Source of the DNA: Monomorium pharaonis
Lineage: Eukaryota > Arthropoda > Insecta > Hymenoptera > Formicidae
Reading direction: 5' to 3'
DNA: 64,000 nucleotides
Assembly: GCF_013373865.1 (NCBI RefSeq)
Contig: NC_050473.1
Coordinates: forward strand, 3,224,001-3,288,000
Below the pieces are notes generated by a model that saw only the letters and a list, made by a program, of their open reading frames with translations, searched no databases and was not told the DNA's origin. Shown here piece after piece: positions 25,501 to 36,100 of this stretch. Numbering within the stretch: the stretch's first letter is position 1; each line of letters begins with the position of its first letter. The position numbers and the translations under genes were made by a program.

Positions 25501-28500
25501 TAATAATATTAATCTTCGTAGCGCGCGGAAGCTCGACATAACGTCTATGGTGTATTAACAACGCGCGTTTCTTCACCGCAAACGTAAACGTCGAAGTTAC
25601 GCTAATTGAGCAGGGCTGAGTTAATATTTTTTTTAACTAAATTAATGGCTTACAAGATTAATTTAGTTACATAAAGAACTAACTTTGTTAAAAATTACAT
25701 TAAATTAATTTGAGATTACTCAAAATAAGTGTAATATGGATCATTAAATTTTACGTGAAAATGTTTTTCTTTCTTTTGTAATTTCTTGCTTTCACCTAAA
25801 TAAATTTTTAAGGAAAAAATTAAAGTTTATATACTTTGAAGATTACTAGTTAGAAGTGAAAAGATTAACTTCTTCCCTTATAAAAATGTAATACTAAGAA
25901 ATATTAAATTGACCAGTAATTATTATTTTAAGTATTAAAAGTATTAACAGCAGTATTTTTAATACTAAGAATGATTATTAATTACTGGCCAATTTAATAC
26001 TACCCATTGCATTTTTATAAGGTTTTCAAATTAAGTTAAAAGTTATGGACTTTTTAACTTTATTGTGTATAACTCTTTAACTAATCACTCTTCAATCCTA
26101 GAATTGAGCAAAGTAAAGTGCTCAGTAGATCTGCAATGTTTCAAAATGTTAAAATTCCGAGATTAAAAAAAAAAGAGTTGTATTGCCAGCGAGCGTTTAC
26201 GGTGGAGACACGCCTCTGTCGCTAATTTAATGAGATAGCTTGCGTTAATACCGAATACGATTCTGGTAGTAACTGAAGTAGCGTTCGATTGCACGTAGCC
26301 GGGGGACGCAAACGCGAGAGACACGCTAAAGAGCCTCCTCTGCACAGGATTCGCGTACGTCGGCGGAGCCTGCGTCGTGAATAAGCGCCTTGAGAAGGTG
26401 AACTCAGTCGCCATCATCGAAGATACCGGCGGTTTCAGCGGTATCATCGTCGCCGCGCACGAGGTCGGCCACCTGTAAGCACCACATAAATCATAATCAC
26501 GTTCTGTAAAAAACTTTTTTGTTCCTCGTCTACTTTTATCTGCACTGAGAAAAAAAGCAGTTAATTCTTCATTTTTCTAAATTAAATATTTCTTTAAATA
26601 TTTATGTATTTCAGATAAATAGTTAAATTAAAATTCAAGTTTTTTATATATGTAAATTAAATACATAAATAGTTCAACTGAAGAAATTTAATTAAGTTGA
26701 AAAATGTAGTTAAATTTACTATTCTTTTTCTCAGTGTACTGCTACGCGCATCTGTCTTTTTTCCTTTCGCCTGAAACGAGAACGGTTGAAAATCGTTAAA
26801 ATAAAAACGTTTGTGTTTGTTTGCAAATCACAGACTGGGTGCCGTTCACGACGGCTCGCCTCCGCCCAGCTATCTGGGTGGACCAGGTGCCGAAAAGTGT
26901 CGCTGGGAGGACGGGTACATCATGAGCGATCTTAGGCACACGGAAAAGGGCTTTAAGTGGTCCCACTGCAGTGTGTCATCCTTCCATCATTTTTTAAAGT
27001 AGGTAACTGTAAAGTTAAGCGCCAATTTCGGTTTGTCAGATTAAAAAAACGTGCAAGAGAGCTTTTTCTTAGCATTATTGATACTTTTTTAATCAGTTCT
27101 TTTATTTTTCAAATGGGCTTTGAGATGATGTACATTAATCTAGAATTTAATGATTTTTTATAAAGCGGCATGTATGAGTCAGTTTCTCAAGATGAATATC
27201 TGATATGGAAGTAAATGGTAATAGAGGAAATTTCACTAACAATAAGACTGCTTTCCTTTTAGAAGACACAAAACACAAGTTAACACACTCAACTACAGTT
27301 CACTATAGTTAACTGGAACGCGATATACACAGTGTGTGTATATATTGCGATAATTTAATCTTACAAGATTAAACTTGTCAAACAATGTGTTTTTAAATTT
27401 TGTAAATGTTCTAATAAATTTTTTAATTTTAATGTAAAATGTAAAATGTAAATTGTTATTTATGGTTATAGAATACGTAATGTTTAACAGTGTAACATTT
27501 ATACGCGAACAATTCAAATCTTAATCTATATATATTATACATTCAGATTTTATCGAAATATTAGAAAGTAAATGCATTCTTTGATTAAAAAAACGCACTT
27601 CGAGTTTCTAAGCAGAGTCGAAGTGTGTCGATTGAGTTTGGATCAAATTCTAAATGGAAAGCGACATGTGTTAAAAGTGTCAAATGTGTTCCGTAAAAGG
27701 GAAACATCCTATATCTACATTATCTTTTTTTTTTAATTTTAGTGGTGATACAGCGACCTGTTTATACAATGCGCCTCACGAAGACGAGGCGTTGCCCAGA
27801 GTACTTCCGGGAAAACTCTTATCCTTAGATGCGCAATGTCGGAAAGATCGTGGAACAAGCGCTTGTTTCGTATGTATCATATCTTGTAAAATACAGTTTG
27901 CAATATAATCTCTTTGACTTCGATTTAATGAATAAAATTTTATATAAAACACTAAATTCTAATGGAATTGGATGTAAGATCATCCCCCTCCAAATATTAC
28001 ATTTATCACTTATTTATTCTCTTACTTTCATCTGTTTATTTTATTGATTCTTATAATACTCTTTTAATATTGTTTCGCATTACAGAAAGACGATCGAGTT
28101 TGCGCTCAGCTTTTCTGTTTCGACGCCGGATCCGGATACTGCGTTGCGTATCGCCCAGCAGCGGAAGGTTCGCCGTGCGGGGATGGTCAGGTAAAACAAG
28201 AAAAAGACGGTTTATACGCAATAACAATGTTTGTGTAAAAAGAAATATCTCCTTCGACACATAACGCTTCCATTTATGTAAAATGCAACTCTATGCTATG
28301 ACGTAGCTTTCGCGTGTCCGTCGCAGTTGTAACGCGCAATTACGTCAAACGTGATCTCATAAATCTTGACCACGTATGCGTTAATTTTACATGAGTGCCG
28401 AGATAACAATATTCGGGATATATTTTCCCGAGATGTCTTTGCACAGTTTAACCGTCGCTTCGATCCTTGACATTGATTTTTTTTAGTACTGCTTGAACGG

Positions 28501-30922
28501 GAAGTGCGTGGCGGAGCACGAGAATATCATACCGGATTATACGCAGAACATTCCGACATATGTGCGCCGGGACAGCATATTCAATTCCGCAGCACACCGG
28601 CCGATATTCGCTCATTACAACAACACAGACTACAGGTAATGATCTGAAGGATTTGGGCGGGTCCTACTGTTTTGTAACGCGCGCGGTAGAAATCATATTC
28701 ATTTTACACTGATAGAAAAATGATATTTGCGACTATAATTGCATAGTAAAATAATTATAGTCAGAAATATCATTTTTTATAGTAACCATTACAATAACAT
28801 TAGTAATAATAACCGTATACTTATAGTGATGCTAACTATGACAAAATGTACTATAAATTATGCAGCTTTAAAAATATAATATATGGTTATTGTATCATAG
28901 CAATAATTACTATAAAAATGGTATTTTTAACAATAATTATTTTATTATGTAATTATAACTTATAAAATCAACATATTTTTCTATCATGTGTATGCTAGGT
29001 TTTATTAATCTTTGAATATCGAATATCAAACAATCGAATTTTTTGAACTCCTGTATAGTACATTGAAGATACAAATACATATATTTCCGAATTTCACGAA
29101 TATACTGTAAAATTAAAAAAGTTTTTGACGTGGAAGTTTGGGAGTTGAAGTTACGTCAGTGACATTGAATAGTAACGACAAGTATATTTCTGGGTGACCC
29201 ACTTGTGCATTTTAGCGTATCATATCTTCAATATAAGAATACAGCGCGAACCTATAGACTTATGATGAAAGACTGTTGATTAGCTATTCGTTTTGCTGAC
29301 ATCGATGTCTTCATTTAGCAGGATACACTGCGCAAATGTGCAAATGCAATTGCAATATGTAGTAATGCCATTATAATATGCCACACAGGTATCCATGGGA
29401 AGCGACACAGAGCATGCCATTATCGAGCGTAACACCGACGACAACGACGACGACGACGACGACGATAAGAACGTCGACTTATCCTTACAAACATTTCACA
29501 AATCCGTTTGCAACCACAGTGTCAAAATACACGCGGACATTTATCAATAACTTGTACACCAATCAATACAAAACTAAATACAATAATAATAATAATAATA
29601 ATAGTAATAGCAATAGTAATAGTGATAGCGGCACTGGTGGCAGCATCAGCACCACCACTAAGAAAAGCTTCAATTTCTTCAACTCGTATTACACCGTCAG
29701 TACCACTCCGAAGGTCACTTACGGTCCGAAAGTTAGTCCGTTCAAGTATAAGAGCGTGTCACTTTCCACAACGACGAAAGGATATCAGAACGGCCTTCGA
29801 AGTAACGGCCGCGGTAAGAGAATTCTCAACTAGATCCTGTATCGTCGCTGTACTTTCTTTTTCTTCTTTCTCTGTCTCCCTATCCTTTCCTCCGACTTCC
29901 GTGACGAGTCTTTAATCTTGCATGATCGTCTCTTATCGTTAACGTGACGGATTCTCGGATCCGATGGTTTATCTTTACTATTTCTGTCCATTTCTTCGGC
30001 AGTGAATTCTGCCCCCGAGGAACTCTTCGAGAGACATTAGTTCCGACAAGTCCCTATCGTTATCGTACTTTGATTCTCTGATAATATTTGTCGATCCTTG
30101 GAGGCTGTTTTATTATTCTGTATAATATATATCTCTACTTCTCTATGTTTTTTTTCTAATGTCACTAATGGAACATGAAAAATGTCGTAAGCTTTTCGAC
30201 CATACTGATCTCATAAATCAACGACGATCCGTAATACCGATTATCGTTAACCCTGATTCCAAATATTTCATCTAAATGTAATAATATTAACTTGAGATAT
30301 TTAATTAACTCAGAGTTTTAATAGTTCATCTCTTTTCTATATACTTTTTATATATCTTTTTGTAAATATATTTCTCTCCTATCGGATCAATCGTTGAATT
30401 TATCTCTTTAGACAAGTTGCAAGTGAAAATTCTAACGTTGATCTGATAGAAGAGAAGCGTCTCTTCGTTGTTTCTTCGACAAAGATGCATACAAGCATCC
30501 GCAAACGCGGACACATCCCGTCGCTCTTTACATCTCTCTTCAAACAACAAATTCACTAGTGGGACAGTGAAATACGGATATATGTATAATACTTTTACGT
30601 AATATTTTTGGACGTAAAAAACGACGATATATACGGCTTCCATAAATGGGATTACTAATAATTTCTATGTTGTCGCACTACTCAATTCTGTTCCAGGCTG
30701 AATACGTGTTCCGTAGACTACTCTAATGTAACGTTACGCATGTATTGAAATCACGTTTTCTACAATCCAATCCGTCTGCTTCCAGAAACAGAGGCCGGTG
30801 AATGCACGGACGTGGGGTCAGATTGCGCGGAGGTGATTGACAGGCTGAGAACATGGCTGTGCCATCTACAATCTGTGAAGAGTCGCTGCTGCGCGTCCCT
30901 GAAGACGATCTGTACTGACTAA
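9465..30922 (+). CDS. Secreted ADAM/ADAMTS-like zinc metalloproteinase A with alternative S2'-loop exon and C-terminal PLAC-like domain
   Basis: Coding exons: 9465-9527, 15189-15249, 16429-16640, 16797-16886, 20199-20397, 20517-20646, 20791-20920, 21631-21773, then either 22126-22178 or 24262-24317, 26348-26474, 26834-26998, 27743-27869, 28086-28190, 28487-28635, 29389-29813, 30786-30922. All junctions are GT-AG and the frame stays open: 771 aa (772 with the second alternative exon). It starts with a signal peptide (MTRALVLLCMAIILPLVRC). A reprolysin-type prodomain ends at RSRR (about residue 232), a furin-type site. The catalytic domain carries the full zinc motif HEVGHLLGAVHD (about 398-409) and a Met-turn (YIMSD). 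A cysteine-rich ADAM_CR-like part follows (about 458-545), then Thr9 and Asn7 runs, then six cysteines spaced like a PLAC domain (about 733-769). No thrombospondin repeats are seen. An AATAAA lies at 30958-30963. The substrate is unknown; venom or matrix roles are both possible for the family. Confidence 0.88.
12211..13233 (-). mobile_element. Mariner-family (Tc1/mariner) transposase, intact frame with altered catalytic region
   Basis: A 340-aa frame from an ATG at 13233, close to the usual mariner length of about 345. The N-terminal HTH region starts with HLRHCILFAYQSKMHPTEAA. WIPQNL corresponds to the linker motif WVPHEL. The catalytic residues are in IIGDEKVILYN (first D), LQYDNILPRAK (second D; usual form HDNARPH) and SPDLVPSDYH (third D). 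Compared with the usual mariner, W after GDEK is V and H before DN is Y. I count 33 residues between the second and third aspartates instead of 34, as if one codon was lost after PR. The frame is otherwise uninterrupted. Clear terminal inverted repeats were not found; a near-repeat (TTAATTTG..CTTTTTTATAAAATG) occurs at about 12008 and 12123 beyond the stop. It lies antisense inside intron 1 of metalloproteinase A and is probably immobile. Confidence 0.93.
13354..13430. repeat. Short hairpin repeat (22-bp arms)
   Basis: The arms at 13354-13375 and 13409-13430 (ATTGGGTGTCGCAAG and its complement) match at 21 of 22 positions around a 33-base loop. Probably a small fold-back element. Confidence 0.8.
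13459..13607. mobile_element. MITE with about 45-bp terminal inverted repeats
   Basis: The outer arms share CTACAATAGGTGTAGTAAGC as inverted copies, flanked by GGCC-containing ends (TTAAGGCCAGAA.. and, inverted, CTTAGGCCGGAT..). The inside also pairs (CCAATTATAATT against AATATAATTGG), making nearly the whole 149 bases palindromic. No coding capacity. It sits just beyond the mariner copy. Confidence 0.8.
15721..15759. repeat. Perfect 16-bp hairpin
   Basis: CTGGGAAAAAATGTTT at 15721-15736 and its exact reverse complement at 15744-15759, with a 7-base loop, in intron 2 of metalloproteinase A. Confidence 0.9.
17812..17896 (-). other. Orphan exon-like coding sequence antisense in intron 4 of metalloproteinase A
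   Basis: On the minus strand, acceptor CTCGAAATTGCAG precedes an 85-base block ending in AAG before donor GTGAGGGC. Read with one leading base it gives 28 residues including GERTEKFIGFYIVD and PFTRDFVSTK, which looks like real protein. It would begin in phase 2 and end in phase 0. I could not find flanking exons on the same strand or name the family. It may be an exon of a nested or interleaved gene, a remnant, or chance. Confidence 0.35.
18095..18237. mobile_element. Small MITE-like inverted-repeat element
   Basis: The ends are inverted: ACACACAGAAAAATTTA on the left and, inverted on the right, GTGTACACAGAAGTTTA. It lies within intron 4 of metalloproteinase A. The terminal style (ACACxGAxAAA) resembles the elements at 21370, 26543 and 55384. 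Confidence 0.45.
19190..19257. repeat. (CT)n microsatellite
   Basis: About 34 CT units in intron 4 of metalloproteinase A. A GA run of about 24 units on the same strand at 19495-19542 is complementary, so an RNA hairpin across the 240-base gap is possible. Confidence 0.95.
19495..19542. repeat. (GA)n microsatellite
   Basis: Perfect GA run, complementary to the CT run at 19190-19257. Confidence 0.95.
21370..21600. mobile_element. Palindromic MITE, CACTGRRAAAAA family, copy 1
   Basis: Starts CACTGGAAAAAAAGTTGTT and ends AACAACATTTTTTCGTGTAC. The interior carries AAATACTTGAACTGAAGAAATCTAATCAAGTTG, shared with the copies at 26543-26739 and 55384-55548. It ends only 30 bases before exon 8 of metalloproteinase A (21631), so it forms part of that acceptor's upstream sequence. 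Confidence 0.7.
22126..22178 (+). other. Alternative exon 9a of metalloproteinase A
   Basis: Flanked by acceptor CGCAAAACAG and donor GTATGG. It encodes YDMCRRRKGGRCTKGTA plus split codons at both ends (AA/G in, G/GA out). By position this is the cysteine-bounded loop preceding the conserved GxAyVGgxC strand of ADAMTS catalytic domains, known there as the S2' loop. Seven residues separate its two cysteines. Confidence 0.75.
24262..24317 (+). other. Alternative exon 9b of metalloproteinase A
   Basis: Flanked by acceptor TTGCATTGCAG and donor GTACG. It encodes LDMCRRQYANDVCNRGTA with the same split codons as exon 9a. It shares DMCRR and RGTA/KGTA with 9a but differs in the loop centre, and eight residues separate the cysteines. 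Joining 9a to 9b gives GAT-TAG, an immediate stop; skipping both shifts the frame to a TAA in exon 10. Exactly one can be used. Confidence 0.75.
25875..26022. mobile_element. MITE, CCTTATAAAAATG family, copy A (complete)
   Basis: About 148 bases with inverted ends (CCTTATAAAAATGTAATAC and, inverted, CCTTATAAAAATGCAATGG) and inner inverted words TTAAATTGACCAGTAATTA / TAATTACTGGCCAATTTAA. Related copies lie at 53401-53575 and, split in two, at 35568 and 37030. Confidence 0.75.
26543..26739. mobile_element. Palindromic MITE, CACTGAGAAAAA family, copy 2
   Basis: Inverted ends CACTGAGAAAAAAAG and CTTTTTCTCAGTG. The interior matches the copy at 21370-21600 (GAAGAAATTTAATTAAGTTG). It lies in the intron between the two zinc-motif exons of metalloproteinase A. 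Confidence 0.75.
28706..28993. mobile_element. MITE-like element with ACACTGATAGAAAAAT ends
   Basis: The left end ACACTGATAGAAAAATGATAT and, inverted, the right end ACATGATAGAAAAATATGT. A/T-rich, non-coding. It sits in the intron before exon 15 of metalloproteinase A. Confidence 0.65.
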
Positions 30923-33170
30923 ATAATGACAATTAAGGACAATTAAGGACAAAAAGAAATAAAAGAATGAAAAGGAAAAATCGATTCGATAGTTTGCTCG
31001 AAGACGTCGCGCTTGGACGCCCGCCACGAGGATGAGGATTTTGTCAGGTCTGCGCCCTGATCACTTCTCTCGCCATCATGACGCAGCATCCGGAAAAGCG
31101 TCACATCGGACGGAACGGAATTCGGGAAAAATCTTTCGTTTCGTCATCGCTTCTTCCTTCCTCCTTCACTTTTCTTCGCGAATAGAGGAGAAATCAGGTT
31201 CTCTATGCGGTTCCTCGAAATCGCGACGAGCACATTCGACTCTCTTCTCAATGTAGCTGCGTGTCTCGCACACCTCCAGATGTAATTTTTTGGCAGTACG
31301 GTAGTACCGAGGTTCTACCGAACGATGTAGTGAATCTCTAAAATAGAGCGGACTGTCTATCGGTATATGCGATAGAGATTTCGGCTGCATTCATATTTAT
31401 TCGATGAGGAGCGATCTCGCGAAAGACTCGTTACACAGGCACAGGTGCGTCGTGCGTATATTTCTCACGCGCGGATAAAGCCATTCGGAAACTACAAAAA
31501 TTGTATAGCGCAAGATAATAAATGGGATTAATTAAAACGTTTTTCTGTGTATTTTCTACCACATATGTATAATAAAAATATATAAATCATTTGTTAGACA
31601 TTTATAATATATAAAATATTTATGTAAAAGCCTGGAACAAAAAAACTTATATTATTTTATTTATCTATATATGTTTTATACAATTTGGTTTGTAAAGAAA
31701 AATTTATACATTTGAAACAAAAATATGAATCATAAGAAGTATTTTATTAACAAAATATACTTTAGTGTATCTTCCTAGTTTGTGAATTAAAAGTGTTAAG
31801 GTAAAAGTATATAATATGAAACACCTGATTTTAAAAAGTGGCCAAAAATAAAGAAATGGAGTTTTCTAATTAAAACAAACATTAACGTACGACAAGATTA
31901 TTTAAAAATCATAGATGATATCAATAATTTATTAATACGAAAAAATTTTCAAATTGTATAAAAAAGATCGTCGATTTGAAATAATAGTATAACGTCTGCG
32001 TTTGCATGCCTTTATCTTTGGTGACAAAAGGTGACATGTGATGGAACCTTGAACGAAAGTTAAGATCAGTCTATGAATTTCGTTCATAGATGCATAAAAG
32101 GAATCTATATATAATTCTATTCTTTACTAAAACTTTATCAAAGGGATTAAATGAAGAATGTGGAAAAGTAGCTAAATAAGATTTTAAACAAAATCGAAGA
32201 CAACTCGCGACGTTACGTTAGTGTAAATTGAAAAAATTTTTTTTTTAACACCACTAAGATCTGCAGTGAGATATATAGTTACAGACTGCTGCAGACGGAT
32301 CGATGATTGATTAACGTTAACGAGAACGCTGTGACTTTTGATGTAACGTACCGTCATGATTCATAATGTTATTTTTTATTTGGTGTCTGTCGCATGTGCA
32401 ACGACGTGGATCTCCAATTAAATGAAAAATACGAGTATCCCACGAATTACGGGAGCATATCGCGGTTGGTAAGCGCGTGATAAATGATTTGTTTGGCAGA
32501 CGCAAAAATATCGCTCGAACGTCAACGAAGGAATTCGAGAAGGCATCTTTCGAGAAAAATTTTTTTTTTTAATTTATGTAAGAATTTGTGCCTTGGATAA
32601 GCGTATGAACGATTATTTCCATTTTCCTCTGTAATAGTTCGTTCTTGAAACACCTGAATAGCTTCATTTATTAATTCGACTTTCTTTTTTACTTTTTATT
32701 ATCCTTTATCAAAAATTATTTCCGAAGTAAAATACTTTATGATGTATTTTTATTGTAGTATACAAGAGCACAGCTTACATGATAAAAATTATCATGAACG
32801 GTTCTCCAAATGAGATCCTTGAGTGGACATTTGATTCACGGGCTTTAATCTTTACGTGTATCGTCTGTCACACGGAAGAATTATGAATTTGTATAATATT
32901 CTTTCTTCGTTACCGTGAACGCGCGCAAATTATACATTATATGTACAAGTGTTTTATCATATAATTGCGAACACAGATCAAACAACGTCCACTTAATTTA
33001 TATGGGGCACGAAATAGTCTTTTCTCGTATTCGGGTTCCGGACCCTCTCGTTAGAAGGTCAGAATATTCGCGAAACACGCGAGAGAGATCGCAGTTTGCA
33101 ATTATTTGATACCGAACGGTTCATTCCGTTTCGGTGACATTACGAAAATCGTTATTAGCAAAGCTGAAAG
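30923..33170. other. Spacer between the tandem metalloproteinase genes
   Basis: The first part carries the likely 3' untranslated region of gene A, with AATAAA at 30958. A moderately GC-rich stretch (31010-31450) without a convincing gene follows, then A/T-rich sequence up to gene B, whose promoter must lie here. No coding exon recognised. Confidence 0.55.
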
Positions 33171-36100
33171 ATGTTCCGCGCGATATTTCTACTATGTCTG
33201 GCTGGAATACCATTTTCACAATGCAAGCAGGTAATTCTCAAAATATAAATATAAAATTTGATCAAGTTTTCGTCCAGGTAGAATTAAGAAATGTAAAAGA
33301 AAATGTTAGAAATCAAAGAACGTATTTTCAGCTACACGAGTACATGACGCCGGAGGAAGTGATGGCAGTCTTTCACAAGCCGCATCATCTTGGTGAGTGT
33401 GATAGAATTTCCTCCTACAGGGAAAAGTATTTTTACTTCCAAGTACTTGTTGTATTTTTCTAAAATATTTTTCCCTCTTTTTAAAAAATAAATTAATCAT
33501 TTTTCTTAGATCACGAAAAATATATAATAATATAATTGCAATTATAACATGTTATTCCAATAAAATGTTATTGATGACTATTATTTTATTTGCATTATAT
33601 GTCTTTTATATAATTTTAATTTATATTAATTGTCAGTACCTGAGTACGACCTGGTACCAGTAATGCATCGCGAAGTGAAGAGAAATATTGAGGATGTCAA
33701 AGAAAACACGAAAGAGCTGAAGATGAAAGTCTTCAACGAGGACGTCAGATTATATTTGACACCCACAGAAGGTATCCTCGCCAATGAACATACACCTGTG
33801 TGGACTGCTTTGCCCGATTCACAAGCGCCCGAAGGATTGCAATACAAGGAAGTACCTAAGGTACAAAAAAAAACATGGAATAATCCTCTGGTTTTTCTTA
33901 AAATTATTATACAAATTGAAATTTTTCGTATAAGTATGTAAAGTCTGAAATATTCTGAGACCCATATAAAAAATATGAGAAATTTTTTAAAATATTATAA
34001 AATTATAGGTTTTGAAAAATTAAAAAAAAATCTTTTTAAACAATTTCTAAAAAAAGTAGACTTTTACCGTATTTGTAAAAAAAGTTTGAATTTGTATAAA
34101 AATTATGAGAATTTTTATTGAGGAGTACATGGAAAATTCTTACTGAATAATTAACTTCTCAACGTAGGCTATGGATTATGTGGGGATTCCGTTTCAAGAC
34201 GTAAAAAGTTCAAGTTCACTTTTGGTATCTCCCACTCCTGACGGACACATGCATTTGGTAAGGAGTTCTATTGCATCTCCATTGTACTTCAAAGTTGCTA
34301 TTGAAATCAAATATCTGTTTTTGTTTTCTTTTTATACGTATGTATAAAAGTAAGTCGACGACGTTTCGTTTTGTTTCTACAGAACGGAATATTAAACAAA
34401 ACATTGATTATGAAGTCTTTGCCGGAACGACTTCTAAACAATGTTCTTTACGGAGGACCTAATCTCTACGAACCGCATCATACGAACAACTTGACGGACG
34501 ACGAAGATTTCGCCTATACGCATCATCACGTAGTGTACAAGATGCCTTTGTCGGATCATCATCCAGATTTTAGTAAGCTGTTTGTTGTATTTATTTGTAC
34601 TGAAAATTCTGGATGTAAATTCCCTTCTGGATTTGCGCGAAATTAAGTTCAGAGGCGCGTGTTTTATTAATACTATAATATTAATATTTCTTTAGACATT
34701 ACGGATCCCGAAGGAAGCGAAGATGAGAAAAGCAATGCTCCGGAAATTATTTATCCAGAAGTCATATTAGTGGCTGACTACGGCCTATATAGGTAAACAA
34801 AATAATTATATGTAAGTCACATAAATGGCCCAACAATTATAATTTCTATAACAAACATATTTTTAGAATATATTAGTTATTTAAATTAATTGATTTGAGA
34901 TATTATCTCTAGCTTCAAGTTACAATTGTGTTAAGTCCGACATATAACAATATCAGCATGCAGTTTATAGAATTTAAAAATGTATTTAATAATTGATATA
35001 AAAATATCATTAAGCATTAAGATCCGCTTCAAGACCAAAAAATTGCACTTTTTTACTTATTTGCAGAACACTGGGCGAAAATGTTGAACGGGTCGTAAAA
35101 TATCTCGTCGCTTTTTTGAACGGAGTCGATTTGAGGTATCGTTTACTAACCACGCCCAAAATTCGATTTAATATTGCAGGAATGATCATAGGTGTGGTAA
35201 GTTTTAATTACATATACTTCACAAATTTCAAATAATCAAATATGCGGTACTTCATTAGTGTATAAAACTTTTCTAGTTATTTTTTATCAAGAGCTAAAAC
35301 AAGATACCAAATCGAATTAAATGTGTAATATATTTTCATCTGTAATTGTGGAATTATTTTTAACGTAATACTTTTCGTTCAGGACAAGGATGCGATTCCA
35401 TACTTGGAAGATAATCGCGTTGAAGTTTCAACCTTAGATGCGGATAATGCTCTGCGTGGCATGGCCGATTATTTCTATCGCGAGAACAGATTTCCAACAG
35501 AGTTTTACGACATGGTAATCGCTTTGACAAGGTAAATATCCGATAGCTCATGCCGTGCGCTTCTTAATTTTTATAAAAATATAATATTGGCCAGTAATTA
35601 TTAATTACTTTGAGCATTAAAAGTACCAACAACAGTGTTTTAATATATTAAATACTCTTTAAAATGTTGGATAGAATATGATAGAAAATCGTTCTATTAT
35701 ATCCTATAGTGATTTTGATTCATATATTTTATAATTCACTTTTTCTATTTCAATTAAAAAAATATATATATGTACGGGCTCTTATATTGAACAAATAGTA
35801 AAAAATAAAGAACGCTTATAGAGCCAAAGCCAGTTGGATTTTGTTTAGTAAAAATTTTTTCTATTCATCGTAAATGATATAGTTGTTTATGATTGAAAAA
35901 TATAATTTAGCTATACAAACTTTTATATTCAAAAAGATAAACAAGAATAGTTTATATATATTTATACGATATAATTGAATTGCAAAGATATTCTTTTCAT
36001 CTTTATCCGACATTTTGTAATCATCATTATAGACGAAATTGTCAATAATAAAATAACAATCATTTTTTCATAAAATAATGATAAAGCACGATTTAATATT

